Positions 42,086 to 50,784 of a stretch of 60,092 nucleotides of DNA are shown piece by piece (the first letter of the stretch is position 1; the number at the start of each line of letters is the position of its first letter). Origin of the DNA: Pseudomonas sp. Lineage in GTDB: Bacteria; Pseudomonadota; Gammaproteobacteria; Pseudomonadales; Pseudomonadaceae. The translations under genes were made by a program, and so were the position numbers. The stretch lies in assembly GCF_028293835.1 (NCBI RefSeq), contig NZ_JAQGNX010000175.1:1-60092 (forward strand), read 5' to 3'. The notes beneath the pieces are model-generated. The model did not search any database. It was not told the origin of the DNA and saw nothing but the letters and a program-made list of their open reading frames with translations.

Positions 42086-42820
42086 TCAGTGCTGAAGGAT
42101 TTTGGAAAGAAACTGGCGGGTGCGATCGGCGCGCTCTTCAACGTTATCGAAGAATTCCGAGGTGATGCAGTCTTCAATGATTCTGCCGCCGTCCATGAAA
42201 ATCACGCGATCAGCCACGCGGCGGGCAAAGCCCATTTCATGGGTCACTACCATCATGGTCATGCCTTCGCTGGCAAGATCACTCATGACGTCCAGCACTT
42301 CGTTGACCATTTCCGGGTCCAGCGCAGAGGTCGGCTCGTCGAACAACATGACCGTGGGATCCATCGACAATGCTCGAGCGATGGCGACGCGTTGCTGCTG
42401 TCCACCAGAGAGCGTCCCGGGATGCTTGTCCTTGTGCGCCAGCAGCCCGACGCGATCAAGCAATGCGTAGGCTTTCTCTTGAGCCTCTTTCGGGTTGCGG
42501 TTGAGCACTTTCGTTTGGCCCAGGCAGAGGTTCTCCGTCACGGTCAAATGCGGAAACAGTTCGAAATGCTGAAAGACCATGCCCGCTTGTGAGCGAAGGT
42601 GTGGCAGGTTGGTTTTAGGATCGCCGACGGAGACGCCGTTGACCGACACGCTGCCCTTCTGGAAAGGCTCCAGCGCGTTTACCGTTTTGAGCAGGGTTGA
42701 TTTTCCAGACCCCGACGGACCGCACACCACCACCACTTCACCCTTGTTAATGCGTGTAGTGCAGTTATCCAGCACTTGAAAATCGCTGTACCACTTGCTG
42801 ACGTTATTGAACTCAATCAT
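42086..42820 (-). CDS. Amino-acid ABC transporter ATP-binding protein
   Basis: This 244-residue ATPase has Walker A GPSGSGKSTLL, signature LSGGQQQRVA and Walker B VMLFDEPTSALD. It is the GltL/HisP type for polar amino acids. The ATG at 42820 begins the usual MIEFNNVSKWY; an ATG twelve codons upstream is less likely. It belongs to the five-gene minus-strand unit with the two permeases, the binding protein and the aldolase. Confidence 0.92.
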   Translation of the reverse strand: MIEFNNVSKWYSDFQVLDNCTTRINKGEVVVVCGPSGSGKSTLLKTVNALEPFQKGSVSVNGVSVGDPKTNLPHLRSQAGMVFQHFELFPHLTVTENLCLGQTKVLNRNPKEAQEKAYALLDRVGLLAHKDKHPGTLSGGQQQRVAIARALSMDPTVMLFDEPTSALDPEMVNEVLDVMSDLASEGMTMMVVTHEMGFARRVADRVIFMDGGRIIEDCITSEFFDNVEERADRTRQFLSKILQH

Positions 42821-42858
42821 CTGGAAGGCTCTCAGTGACTTGATACTGATTGGCACGC

Positions 42859-43545
42859 TCAGCGAAGGGCGAGGGTTCGTTTTTCAAGCAGCTTGACCAG
42901 CCGCGAGGCGGTGAAACAGATCACCAGATAAACCAATGCAACGAACAGGTATAACTCGACCAGTCGGCCATCGCGCTGCCCGATCCTGGCACCGGCACCC
43001 AGAAAATCGGTCAGCGACAGTACGTAAACCAGCGAGGTGTCCTGGAACAGAATGATCACCCGCGTCAGTAACGACGGCAGCATGTTGCGAAACGCCTGGG
43101 GCAAAATGATGCTCTGCATCGTCTGGCGATAGGTCAGACCGATGGCCAGCCCTGCGGATACCTGGCCGCGAGACACTGACTGAATACCGGCGCGCATGAT
43201 TTCGCAAAAATAGGCCGCCTCGAACAGCGTGAAGGTAATGATCGCCGACTTATAGGCGCCTACATTCATCGGCCGTGAGGATCCGGTAATCCAGGCGCCG
43301 ATATAGGGCATCAAGAAGTAAAACCAGAAGATCACCAGCAACAACGGAATAGAGCGCATGGTGTTGACGTAAAAACCCGCTGGCACCGACAGCACGCGAT
43401 ACGGTGACAGGCGCATCAACGCCAGTAGCGTTCCGAGCGCCAGGCCCATAGTCGCGGCTGCGAACGTGAGCACCAGGGTGAACGTCATGCCGGTGCCAAA
43501 CAGGTACGGAATGGCGTGGACGATGGCAGCGAAATCAAAATTCAT
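42859..43545 (-). CDS. Amino-acid ABC transporter permease (GltK type)
   Basis: This 228-residue permease has about five helices and the EAA loop EIMRAGIQSVSRGQVSAGLA. The start ATG at 43545 overlaps the stop of the preceding permease by four bases and has a GGGAGCG site. It forms the channel with the preceding permease. Confidence 0.92.
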   Translation of the reverse strand: MNFDFAAIVHAIPYLFGTGMTFTLVLTFAAATMGLALGTLLALMRLSPYRVLSVPAGFYVNTMRSIPLLLVIFWFYFLMPYIGAWITGSSRPMNVGAYKSAIITFTLFEAAYFCEIMRAGIQSVSRGQVSAGLAIGLTYRQTMQSIILPQAFRNMLPSLLTRVIILFQDTSLVYVLSLTDFLGAGARIGQRDGRLVELYLFVALVYLVICFTASRLVKLLEKRTLALR

Positions 43546-44309
43546 GATGCGCTCCCGTTCAGCTTGATTTTCGCCTTCCAGCCCATCATCCCGGGCAAGG
43601 CAAAACGACGTTCGATACTGCGCATAATCAGCACCACACAGCCGTTGATGGCGAGGTAGCCCACCGTCGCAGCAGAGAACGCTTCGAAAATATGAAAGCT
43701 GAACTCCTGCATGGCCCGCGCCTGCCCCGTCAGCTCCAGAAGGCCGATGGTCAGCGCTACGGACGAATATTTGACGATCCCCATGAACTCCGACGTCAGG
43801 GGCGGGATAACTATCCGGTACGCCTGTGGCAAAATCACGTACCGGTAGACCTGCAGCGGAGTCAGACCCATGGCTGTACCGGACTGCGCCTGCCCTCGTG
43901 GCAGCGACTGAATACCGGCGCGAATGGTTTCGGCCAACCGCGCAGTACCGTAAGTACTCAGGCACAGCACGGCAGGTATGAACTGCCCCCATGGCTGGGC
44001 CATCTGCTTCATGGCGTCCCCCAGGTGTTTTGGCAGCAACTCCGGCAGCACGAAATACCAGAGGAACATCTGCACCAGCAGCGGAATGTTGCGAAACACC
44101 TCAACGTAGACTGTACCGATAAACCGCAGCGCTACCGACGAAGAGCTCCGCATTACCGCCACGATTGATCCCAGGGTTAGCGCGACAAACCCTGTCGTCA
44201 GGGAGAGTGCCAAGGTCCAGCCGACACCCACGAACAGGTTATGTAAGTAGGTGTCCACTCCATTGGAAGAGACGTCCAGAAAGACACTCCAACGCCAGTC
44301 ATAATTCAT
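43542..44309 (-). CDS. Amino-acid ABC transporter permease (GltJ type)
   Basis: This 255-residue permease begins MNYDWRWSVFLDVSSNGVDT, typical of GltJ-like subunits, with the EAA loop ETIRAGIQSLPRGQAQSG. It is followed by the GltK-type partner with an ATGA overlap. The partner binding protein precedes it by 8 bases. Confidence 0.92.
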   Translation of the reverse strand: MNYDWRWSVFLDVSSNGVDTYLHNLFVGVGWTLALSLTTGFVALTLGSIVAVMRSSSSVALRFIGTVYVEVFRNIPLLVQMFLWYFVLPELLPKHLGDAMKQMAQPWGQFIPAVLCLSTYGTARLAETIRAGIQSLPRGQAQSGTAMGLTPLQVYRYVILPQAYRIVIPPLTSEFMGIVKYSSVALTIGLLELTGQARAMQEFSFHIFEAFSAATVGYLAINGCVVLIMRSIERRFALPGMMGWKAKIKLNGSAS

Positions 44310-44317
44310 CGACGCGC

Positions 44318-45220
44318 TTACTCGTAGGCGGCTGGATCGGCCGAGTCAGTAGGGTTCGCCAACGCCCGCTTGAGCGGCTCGCTCATGGGGTACTTGAGGT
44401 TGATGCCACGGGGCGGAATCGCTGAGATGAAATATTTGTCGTACAGCCTGGCAACCGTGCCGTCCTTTATCAACTCAACCACGGAAGTGTCCACGAGTTT
44501 CTTGAACTCGGGATCATCCTTGGGCTCGAGAATGCCGTACGGCGCCAGTTCCAAGCCCTTGGTGCCCACTCGATAATCCTCAGGATTCTTGGAGGACGCG
44601 ACGGCACCGTAAGCGAGCCCATCATCATTGACCGAGCCGGCAGCGCGACCACTGCTGACCATCAGAAACGTCTCACCGGTGTCCTTGGCTGGGGCAACGG
44701 TGATGCCATAACCGTACTGGGCGTTAAGCATGGAGATCAGCTTGAAGGTTTGTCCGCCGGCTTGCGCAGCAATGGTTTTGCCGCGAAAAGTGGACAGGTC
44801 GTTGACGTCGACACCGGCGTCCTTGCGGGCCACCAACACCACTTGAGCCACGAAGGTGGTGGGTGCGAACGACACCAGCGAATGACGATCGGCCTTGTTG
44901 GTGGTGTTACCGCACTCCAGGTCAATAGTGCCGTTGGCCAGCAGCGGAATACGGGTTGCCGATGCGGTAGGGTTGTAATGTACGTCCAGCGCTGCGAGGC
45001 CCAACGCCGTTTTTATCTTAGCGGCGATGGCCTCGCATATTTCCACGGTATAGCCGATGGGCTTCTGCTGGTCGTCCAGATAGCCGAACGGCACCGAACT
45101 TTCAGGGTAGCCAAGGGTGATGGCGCCGGTTTCTTTGATTCTGTCGATGCGTCCATCTGCCAGCGCGGTACCGCTGATGATGAACAGTGCAAGTGCTGAT
45201 ACGGCTGAGGCTACTTTCAT
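44318..45220 (-). CDS. Amino-acid ABC transporter substrate-binding protein
   Basis: This 300-residue periplasmic protein has a signal peptide (cleavage near ALA/DGR). It has the family 3 fold: ESSVPFGYLDDQQKPIGYTV, NGTIDLECGNTTNKADR, and a second lobe with AQAGGQTFKLISML. It is the GltI/AatJ glutamate/aspartate type by overall pattern. It is the first gene of the unit, opposite the LysR-type regulator. Confidence 0.92.
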   Translation of the reverse strand: MKVASAVSALALFIISGTALADGRIDRIKETGAITLGYPESSVPFGYLDDQQKPIGYTVEICEAIAAKIKTALGLAALDVHYNPTASATRIPLLANGTIDLECGNTTNKADRHSLVSFAPTTFVAQVVLVARKDAGVDVNDLSTFRGKTIAAQAGGQTFKLISMLNAQYGYGITVAPAKDTGETFLMVSSGRAAGSVNDDGLAYGAVASSKNPEDYRVGTKGLELAPYGILEPKDDPEFKKLVDTSVVELIKDGTVARLYDKYFISAIPPRGINLKYPMSEPLKRALANPTDSADPAAYE

Positions 45221-45369
45221 TTTCCTTCCTTGGGTCGGTAATCGAACCAGTGAACATCGTCATCGGGAACAGCGAACGTTGGACCAGAAGCAGGAACAGG
45301 AGATCGGTAGTGGCTAAAAGTATCCGCGAAGAATAGTGTGAAGCCCAATTCCAGTTGCGTATTGCTAGA

Positions 45370-45382
45370 TACCAAATTGATA
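45370..45382. promoter_or_regulatory. LysR-type T-N11-A site
   Basis: TACCAAATTGATA fits the LysR T-N11-A consensus and is imperfectly palindromic (ATA...TAT outside). It lies just 14 bases before the LysR-type gene, in the gap shared with the divergent transporter operon, so autoregulation and control of the operon are likely. Confidence 0.45.
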
Positions 45383-45395
45383 TGGGAGAACGGGC

Positions 45396-46301
45396 ATGAA
45401 ATTGCGCCAGATCGAGGCGTTTCGGGCGATCATGATGACGGGTTCGATGACGCTTGCCGCCCGAACGCTGCATACTTCGCAGCCGCAAATCAGCCGTCTC
45501 ATCGGGCAACTTGAAGGCGTCGCGCAGTTTCCGCTGTTCGAACGCAATGGCAGCAAACTCAAGCCAACGCTGGATGGCGAGCGTTTTTATCAAGAGGTTG
45601 AAAAGACCTTCGCTGGCTTGTCCAGTCTGGAGTCGGCGGCCGCCGTGATCCGCTCTTTTGGCAGGGACCGATTGATGCTTGCCGCCATGCCGCGCCTGGC
45701 CGGAGGACTGCTCGCGCGAGCGGTTGCCCGTTTCAAGCTTGAGTACCCGGACGTATTGGTGACCATTCAGTCCGGTAACGAAAGCAACATCAATGAATGG
45801 GTCCGCTCGGGGCTATGCAGTACTGGCCTGGCGATGCTTTACGGCCAGACACCGGGGATCCTGGTGGAGCCGGTAATCACTACCAACTGCGTGGCGGTCT
45901 TTCCCAAAGGACACCGCTTCGCCCTGCTGGAAAAGGTCACTCCGCAAGACTTCGCGGGTGAACGCTACATCTCATTCCCCAACACCAGTCCGGTGCGTAA
46001 CCAGATCGACAAAATTTTCAACGAGGCTCAGGTCAACCCAATTATCGTCGCCGAAGCCAGCCTGGGGTCGTCCATCTGCGCACTGGTCGGCGCGGGCATG
46101 GGCGTCAGTTTGATCAACCCGATAGCGGCCATTGAAGAGGCGACGCTCAATAACATCGAGTCCCGACCCTTCACCGCGAGCATTCCGGTGGTCATTGGTT
46201 TGCTGTTCCCCTTGCACCATCCGCAGTCCAGACTGGTGAGAAAATTTGCCCAATGCGCTCGCGAGGTGATGGAGGAGGAGCTTTCGCCGTTGTGTGATTG
46301 A
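45396..46301 (+). CDS. LysR-family transcriptional regulator
   Basis: This 301-residue regulator has the HTH (MTLAARTLHTSQPQISRLIG) at the N-terminus and a LysR substrate-binding domain (ISFPNTSPVRNQIDKIF). It resembles the opine/amino-acid subgroup (OccR/NocR). It is divergent from the ABC importer, and by position controls it. A GGGAGAACGGGC site precedes the ATG. Confidence 0.9.
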   Translation: MKLRQIEAFRAIMMTGSMTLAARTLHTSQPQISRLIGQLEGVAQFPLFERNGSKLKPTLDGERFYQEVEKTFAGLSSLESAAAVIRSFGRDRLMLAAMPRLAGGLLARAVARFKLEYPDVLVTIQSGNESNINEWVRSGLCSTGLAMLYGQTPGILVEPVITTNCVAVFPKGHRFALLEKVTPQDFAGERYISFPNTSPVRNQIDKIFNEAQVNPIIVAEASLGSSICALVGAGMGVSLINPIAAIEEATLNNIESRPFTASIPVVIGLLFPLHHPQSRLVRKFAQCAREVMEEELSPLCD

Positions 46302-46406
46302 TTCGGCGCCTGAACAGGTCACATAAATCTCGTGGAGCCAACGTGTCGGGTGAGCGCTTGAGACGCCTCGCCAACACGTGGTTCTACAGAAACCCAGGGT
46401 CGCCGG

Positions 46407-47714
46407 TTATTTCGCCACCGCTTCTTTACGCTCGAATGCGCCAACGTCTTTGGGCGGTACTTTCATCTCGGCCACAAACGGTTTTTCCGGCTTCATGGTG
46501 AACGTCAGCAACACGCCGCAGACCATGATGCCGATGGACACCAGGAAGGTGATGTTCCAGTTGCCGGTCTGGTCGATCAGGTACCCCGCCAGCACTGGGC
46601 TGACGATGGCGGCGGTGAAGCCTGTGCCGCTCATGATGCCGCTGGCGGTGCCGGAGCGGTCGTAGGCGATGTCCATGGGTATTGCCCACATCGGGCCGAT
46701 GGTCATCTCGTTGAAGAACATCGCGGCGCCGAGGAACAGCAGCGCGTACATCGGCTCATGCAGCACCAGCACCGGGATTAACGACAGTCCGGTCAAGGCC
46801 ATGCACACCGCGACCATATAACTGCGGGCGATTCGCAGGTTGCCGGTGCGCCGCAACAGCTTATCGCTGACCATGCCGCCCACCAGATCGCCGACCACTC
46901 CAGCGAAGAACACGCCGGAGGTAAAGACCACCGCGCTTTTGATGTTCAGGTTGAAGTTGTGCATGAAGTACAGCGGCATCCAGCTAAGCATCAGCCAGAG
47001 AATCCAGTTGTAGCAAAAGTACACGCTGGACACCGGTAGCATGCGCTTGTACAGGCGTGCCCATGTACCCGGTACGTCAATGGGATGGATCTTCGGCGCG
47101 GGCAATGTGCGCAGTTCTTCTGCGGTGATGCGCGGGTGATCGGCGGGTTTTTCGGTGTAGGTGACGTACCACAACACCAGCCAACCGAAACTTAACGCGC
47201 CCAACAGATAGAACGCGAAGCGCCAGTCGTAAGCGCTCATCAAGCCCATCACCAGTATGGGTGCCACGGCATTGCCCAGACGGGACGCCGAGTGGGTGAT
47301 GCCTTGGGCCATGCCGCGTTTGTCTTTGGCGATCCATGACGCCATAGCGCTGGTGGCCGCCGGAAAGGTCGCGCCCTCCCCCAACCCCAACAGCAGACGC
47401 GCCAGTACCAGGGAGACGAAGCCGCCCGCCATCCCGGTCAAGGTGGTGGCGATGGTCCAGATGAACGCGCAGGCAATCAGCGTACGTTTGGCCCCGAAGC
47501 GGTCACTGACCCAGCCGCCGATGAACTGAAATACTACGTAGGGATAAGCGAACGCGGAAAAGATAAAGCCCAGTTGCGTGTTGCTCAGCCCTAACTCAGA
47601 GCTGAATTGGCTCGCCGCGGTACTGATGTTGACCCGGTCGACGTAGGTGATGAAGTACATCAGGCACAGCATCACCAACACAGTGGTGGTGGCCTTGATT
47701 TTCAGCCTGTTCAT
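46407..47714 (-). CDS. MFS transporter, anion:cation symporter (ACS) family
   Basis: This 435-residue transporter has 12 helices. The start (LCLMYFITYVDRVNISTAA) and GGWVSDRFGAKR match the ACS family, which takes up organic anions such as glucarate, tartrate and related acids. It is the last gene after the CoA-transferase and hydratase genes, 64 bases apart on the same strand. I infer it imports the acid that the other two activate and degrade. Confidence 0.9.
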   Translation of the reverse strand: MNRLKIKATTTVLVMLCLMYFITYVDRVNISTAASQFSSELGLSNTQLGFIFSAFAYPYVVFQFIGGWVSDRFGAKRTLIACAFIWTIATTLTGMAGGFVSLVLARLLLGLGEGATFPAATSAMASWIAKDKRGMAQGITHSASRLGNAVAPILVMGLMSAYDWRFAFYLLGALSFGWLVLWYVTYTEKPADHPRITAEELRTLPAPKIHPIDVPGTWARLYKRMLPVSSVYFCYNWILWLMLSWMPLYFMHNFNLNIKSAVVFTSGVFFAGVVGDLVGGMVSDKLLRRTGNLRIARSYMVAVCMALTGLSLIPVLVLHEPMYALLFLGAAMFFNEMTIGPMWAIPMDIAYDRSGTASGIMSGTGFTAAIVSPVLAGYLIDQTGNWNITFLVSIGIMVCGVLLTFTMKPEKPFVAEMKVPPKDVGAFERKEAVAK

Positions 47715-47778
47715 GGTTGCGATCCTCAGTGTTTTTTTTGTAGTTGTTCACTAATGCGCGTGTGTGCGTGGGCCGGGG

Positions 47779-48975
47779 CTATAGCTCCAGAATCGCGCCC
47801 TCACGTTGCAGGTCCGAGATCTGTTGGGCGTTGTAGCCGTACTCGTTGAGAATTTCCACGGTGTGCTCGCCCAGCAACGGTGAAGGTCGGCTGACCTGCT
47901 TTGGTGTTTCCGAAAAACGAATCGGCAAGGCAATGCTGCGCGCCGAACCGGTCACTGGGTGGTGGGTCTCGACGATCATTTCCCGCTCAAGAATCTGCGG
48001 ATGTTCGATCACTTGGGAGATGTCCAGCACCGCGCCCACCGGTAAACCAGCGGCGTCGAGTCGGGCGACCCAGTTGTCGGTGGTGTCGTGGGACAGGCAT
48101 TCAGTGATCAATGCCACCAATGCTTCGCGGTTGTTCATGCGCAACATGTTGCTGGCGAAACGTGGATCGTTGGTGATGTGCGACGCGTCCAGCACTTGCA
48201 GCAAACGCTCGTAGTTACCTTGGTTAGCCGCGCCGATATTGATCCAGCCGTCCTGGGTACGGAACGCCTGATACGGCGTGCTGGTGGAATTGGCGGAGCC
48301 CATTTTCGGCAGGATCACGCCCTCGGAAAAGTAGTTCGCGGCCGGCCAGTACATCTGCTGGAAGCCCGCTTCCAGCAGCGAGGTATCCACCACTTGGCCC
48401 TGCCCGGTTTTCAGTTTGTGAGCGTACGCTGCGGCGATGCCCAGCGCGGCAAGTATCCCCGCGTTGATGTCGGCGATGGGCGAGCCCGCTTTGATCGGGT
48501 CCTGCCCCGGCTCGCCAGTGGTGCTCATCAAACCAGACAGGCCTTGGGCGATCAGGTCGAAGCCACCCTTGTCAGCGTACGGACCGGTGCGGCCATAACC
48601 GGACACCGAACAGTAAATCAGTCCGGGATTGAGCAGCTTCAGGCTGTCGTAACCCAAACCCAACTTTTCCATGGTGCCTTTGCGGTAGTTCTCGGTGACC
48701 ACGTCGGCGTCCGCCAGCATCCGCCGCAACACGTCTTTACCGCCTTCGGTCTTGAGGTTCAAGGCGATGTCACGCTTGTTGCGGTTGAGGATCATGAACG
48801 AGGCGGATTCGCCGTGCTCGAGGATCGGCGCGAAGCGGCGGCAGTCATCACCGCCGTCCATTTTCTCGACCTTGATTACGTCGGCGCCCATGTCGGCCAG
48901 CATCATTCCGCAGATGGGGCCGGACATGATGTGCGACAGTTCGATGACTTTCATGCCTTGCAGTGGACCGGCCAT
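47779..48975 (-). CDS. CaiB/BaiF-type CoA-transferase
   Basis: This 398-residue family III CoA-transferase has the N-terminal IELSHIMSGPICGMMLADMG ADVIKVE region, and the catalytic-Asp segment VDTSLLEAGFQQMYW. It moves CoA between carboxylic acids. The ATG at 48975 has GGAGG upstream, which sits in the end of the hydratase gene. The two enzymes are thus coupled. Confidence 0.9.
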   Translation of the reverse strand: MAGPLQGMKVIELSHIMSGPICGMMLADMGADVIKVEKMDGGDDCRRFAPILEHGESASFMILNRNKRDIALNLKTEGGKDVLRRMLADADVVTENYRKGTMEKLGLGYDSLKLLNPGLIYCSVSGYGRTGPYADKGGFDLIAQGLSGLMSTTGEPGQDPIKAGSPIADINAGILAALGIAAAYAHKLKTGQGQVVDTSLLEAGFQQMYWPAANYFSEGVILPKMGSANSTSTPYQAFRTQDGWINIGAANQGNYERLLQVLDASHITNDPRFASNMLRMNNREALVALITECLSHDTTDNWVARLDAAGLPVGAVLDISQVIEHPQILEREMIVETHHPVTGSARSIALPIRFSETPKQVSRPSPLLGEHTVEILNEYGYNAQQISDLQREGAILEL

Positions 48976-48976
48976 A

Positions 48977-49804
48977 TTATTTGCCTCCGAAAACAGGGGT
49001 GCGTTTGGCCAGAAAAGCCTGGTAGCCAATCTGGAAATCCTCGGTGCCGAAGCAATCGAAAGCCTCGTCGTATTCCTCGGCAGACAACGGCGTGGGGTCG
49101 GTGCTGCGCTGCACGAATTTCTTGTGCCAGCGGGCCACCAGCGGCGCGCCGCCAGCGATGCGTTGCGCACTTTCCAATGCCTGCTGTTCAACCTCAGCGT
49201 CCGCAACCACGCGGCTGACGATGCGTTTGTGCAGCGCTTCGGCGGCATCAAATACCCGGCCTTCCAACAGCATTTCCAGGGTCACGTCGGGTCCGGCGAT
49301 GCGCATCAGGCCGCTCATTTCATCGTGGGACATGGCCAAGCCAAGCTTATTCACCGGCACACCGAAACGGCTGGATTCACCGCAAATCCGGATGTCGCAG
49401 AGCGACGCGATGCCAAGACCGCCACCGACGCAGATGCCGTGAATCATCGCAACTAACGGATGGCGGCAGCGGGCGATTGCGCGCAACGCGCCGTGCATAA
49501 CGGGTCCATAAAGGCGCGCTTGCTCGACATTGCTGCGATGGGTTTCGAATTCGGAAATATCATTGCCGGGGCCGAAGGCTTTGACGCCGGCGCCCCGAAT
49601 CACAATGCAGCGGATCGAATCGTCAGCGTCCAGAGCACTAAGGGTCTCATCCAACAGCTTCCACATGGGCATCGTGGTGGCGTTGAGTTTTTCCGGGCGA
49701 TTAAGGATGACAGTGACTACGGCGCCGTCGCGCTCGACCAACACAGGAGCAGCAGAACCGACTTGATCGGGCGCAGGTTTGCCCGGGGGGATGTGCGTGT
49801 TCAT
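48977..49804 (-). CDS. Enoyl-CoA hydratase/isomerase-family protein
   Basis: This 275-residue crotonase-fold protein has the oxyanion-hole segments KAFGPGNDISEF and HGICVGGGLGIASLCDIRIC. It hydrates or otherwise processes acyl-CoA thioesters. It is the first gene of the three-gene minus operon and is one base from the CoA-transferase gene. It is divergent from the GntR/FCD regulator and preceded by two of its likely operator sites. Confidence 0.9.
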   Translation of the reverse strand: MNTHIPPGKPAPDQVGSAAPVLVERDGAVVTVILNRPEKLNATTMPMWKLLDETLSALDADDSIRCIVIRGAGVKAFGPGNDISEFETHRSNVEQARLYGPVMHGALRAIARCRHPLVAMIHGICVGGGLGIASLCDIRICGESSRFGVPVNKLGLAMSHDEMSGLMRIAGPDVTLEMLLEGRVFDAAEALHKRIVSRVVADAEVEQQALESAQRIAGGAPLVARWHKKFVQRSTDPTPLSAEEYDEAFDCFGTEDFQIGYQAFLAKRTPVFGGK

Positions 49805-49820
49805 AACCGTACCTTATTAT

Positions 49821-49855
49821 TTTGGGATACCGATTTACGTTTTTGGTATCCCAAA
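49821..49855. promoter_or_regulatory. Paired GntR/FCD operator sites upstream of the hydratase operon
   Basis: TTTGGGATACC (49821-49831) and GGTATCCCAAA (49845-49855) form a perfect 11-bp inverted repeat with a 13-base spacer. Each arm lies in an imperfect palindrome (TTGGGATACCGA and TTGGTATCCCAA), and the centres are 21 bp apart, two helix turns. They lie just upstream of the hydratase ATG. Confidence 0.75.
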
Positions 49856-50048
49856 TATAGCTATGATGCGTTTTAGCGCAAGCGGTTTTTTTCACATCCA
49901 TCGGCGTACTGACCAATGACATGGCCGTTAGGTACGCGTAAAACCCCTAAATCATTGGGCTAGAAGCTTATTAACCCGTTTCACATAGATTATTTTTTCG
50001 TTCCACCCGATAATCGTTCACTGTCCAATGCCGAGCGCGCTGATCAGT

Positions 50049-50060
50049 CTGGGATACCGA
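50049..50060. promoter_or_regulatory. Third GntR/FCD site at the regulator's own start
   Basis: CTGGGATACCGA repeats the core GGGATACC of the upstream pair, about 206 bp away from its nearer half. It lies directly next to the GntR gene's ribosome-binding site (AAGGAGAG), so occupancy would block translation or transcription initiation. This points to autoregulation. Confidence 0.65.
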
Positions 50061-50071
50061 AGGAGAGATAA

Positions 50072-50755
50072 ATGGCCGAGGAAACAGTTTTAGCGAACAT
50101 CAACGAGGCCGCTTACGCCGCCTTGAGAGAGCGCATCGTCAGCGGTGAATTACAGCCCGGCGCCCCGCTTTCCGAGCGCGCGCTGTGCGAGGCGCTGGAG
50201 GTGTCGCGCACGCCGTTGCGTGAAGCCATCAAGATGTTGGCTCGCGAAGGACTGGTGGAGATTTCTGCAACACGCCGGGCGAAAGTTGCCAGCGTGACCC
50301 TTGATGAGGCGGCGAACATGCTGACCTTGCTGGCAGCGCTTGAGGGGTTGTCCGGGGAGCAGGCCTGCCAAAAGATTTCAGGCTCTGACATCGCTGAGCT
50401 GGATACGCTGCAGGCAGCCATGCGTCTAAGCTACGAGCAAAAAGACCTCACCACTTACTTTGAGCTGAACCAGGCGATTCACTTGAAAATTCTGGCCGTG
50501 GCGGACAACCGCGTACTGTCTGAAATGTTTGGCAACCTCAACGCTCGACTTCGCCACGTGCGTCGGCGCCTGACGCCAACACCGGGACGCTGGCTGCAAG
50601 CGGTTACCGAACATGAGCAAATGCTGACGCACCTTAAAAAAGGCGACAGCAAAAAACTACGAGCCTTGATGGAAGATCACTTGCGCAACAAAGTAGACGT
50701 ACTGTTGGCGACGATGCTAGAGCATGGGATTGTCAGCGTGCAGCGGTCTGCTTGA
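50072..50755 (+). CDS. GntR-family (FCD) regulator
   Basis: This 227-residue regulator has a winged HTH (CEALEVSRTPLREAIKMLA) and a C-terminal FCD ligand domain with metal/acid-binding His residues (NQAIHLKIL, VTEHEQMLTHL). FCD regulators bind organic acids or sugar acids, which fits the neighbouring MFS-ACS/CoA operon. The AAGGAGAG site is well placed. Three matching operator sites are in the gap to the operon. Confidence 0.92.
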   Translation: MAEETVLANINEAAYAALRERIVSGELQPGAPLSERALCEALEVSRTPLREAIKMLAREGLVEISATRRAKVASVTLDEAANMLTLLAALEGLSGEQACQKISGSDIAELDTLQAAMRLSYEQKDLTTYFELNQAIHLKILAVADNRVLSEMFGNLNARLRHVRRRLTPTPGRWLQAVTEHEQMLTHLKKGDSKKLRALMEDHLRNKVDVLLATMLEHGIVSVQRSA

Positions 50756-50784
50756 AATTAACCGCAATTGGTTGGAGCGAACGA

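Noticed and set aside
48088..49218. A 376-codon plus-strand open frame across the CoA-transferase and hydratase genes
   Set aside because: It spans two well-supported genes on the other strand and has no domain; it is explained by codon bias.
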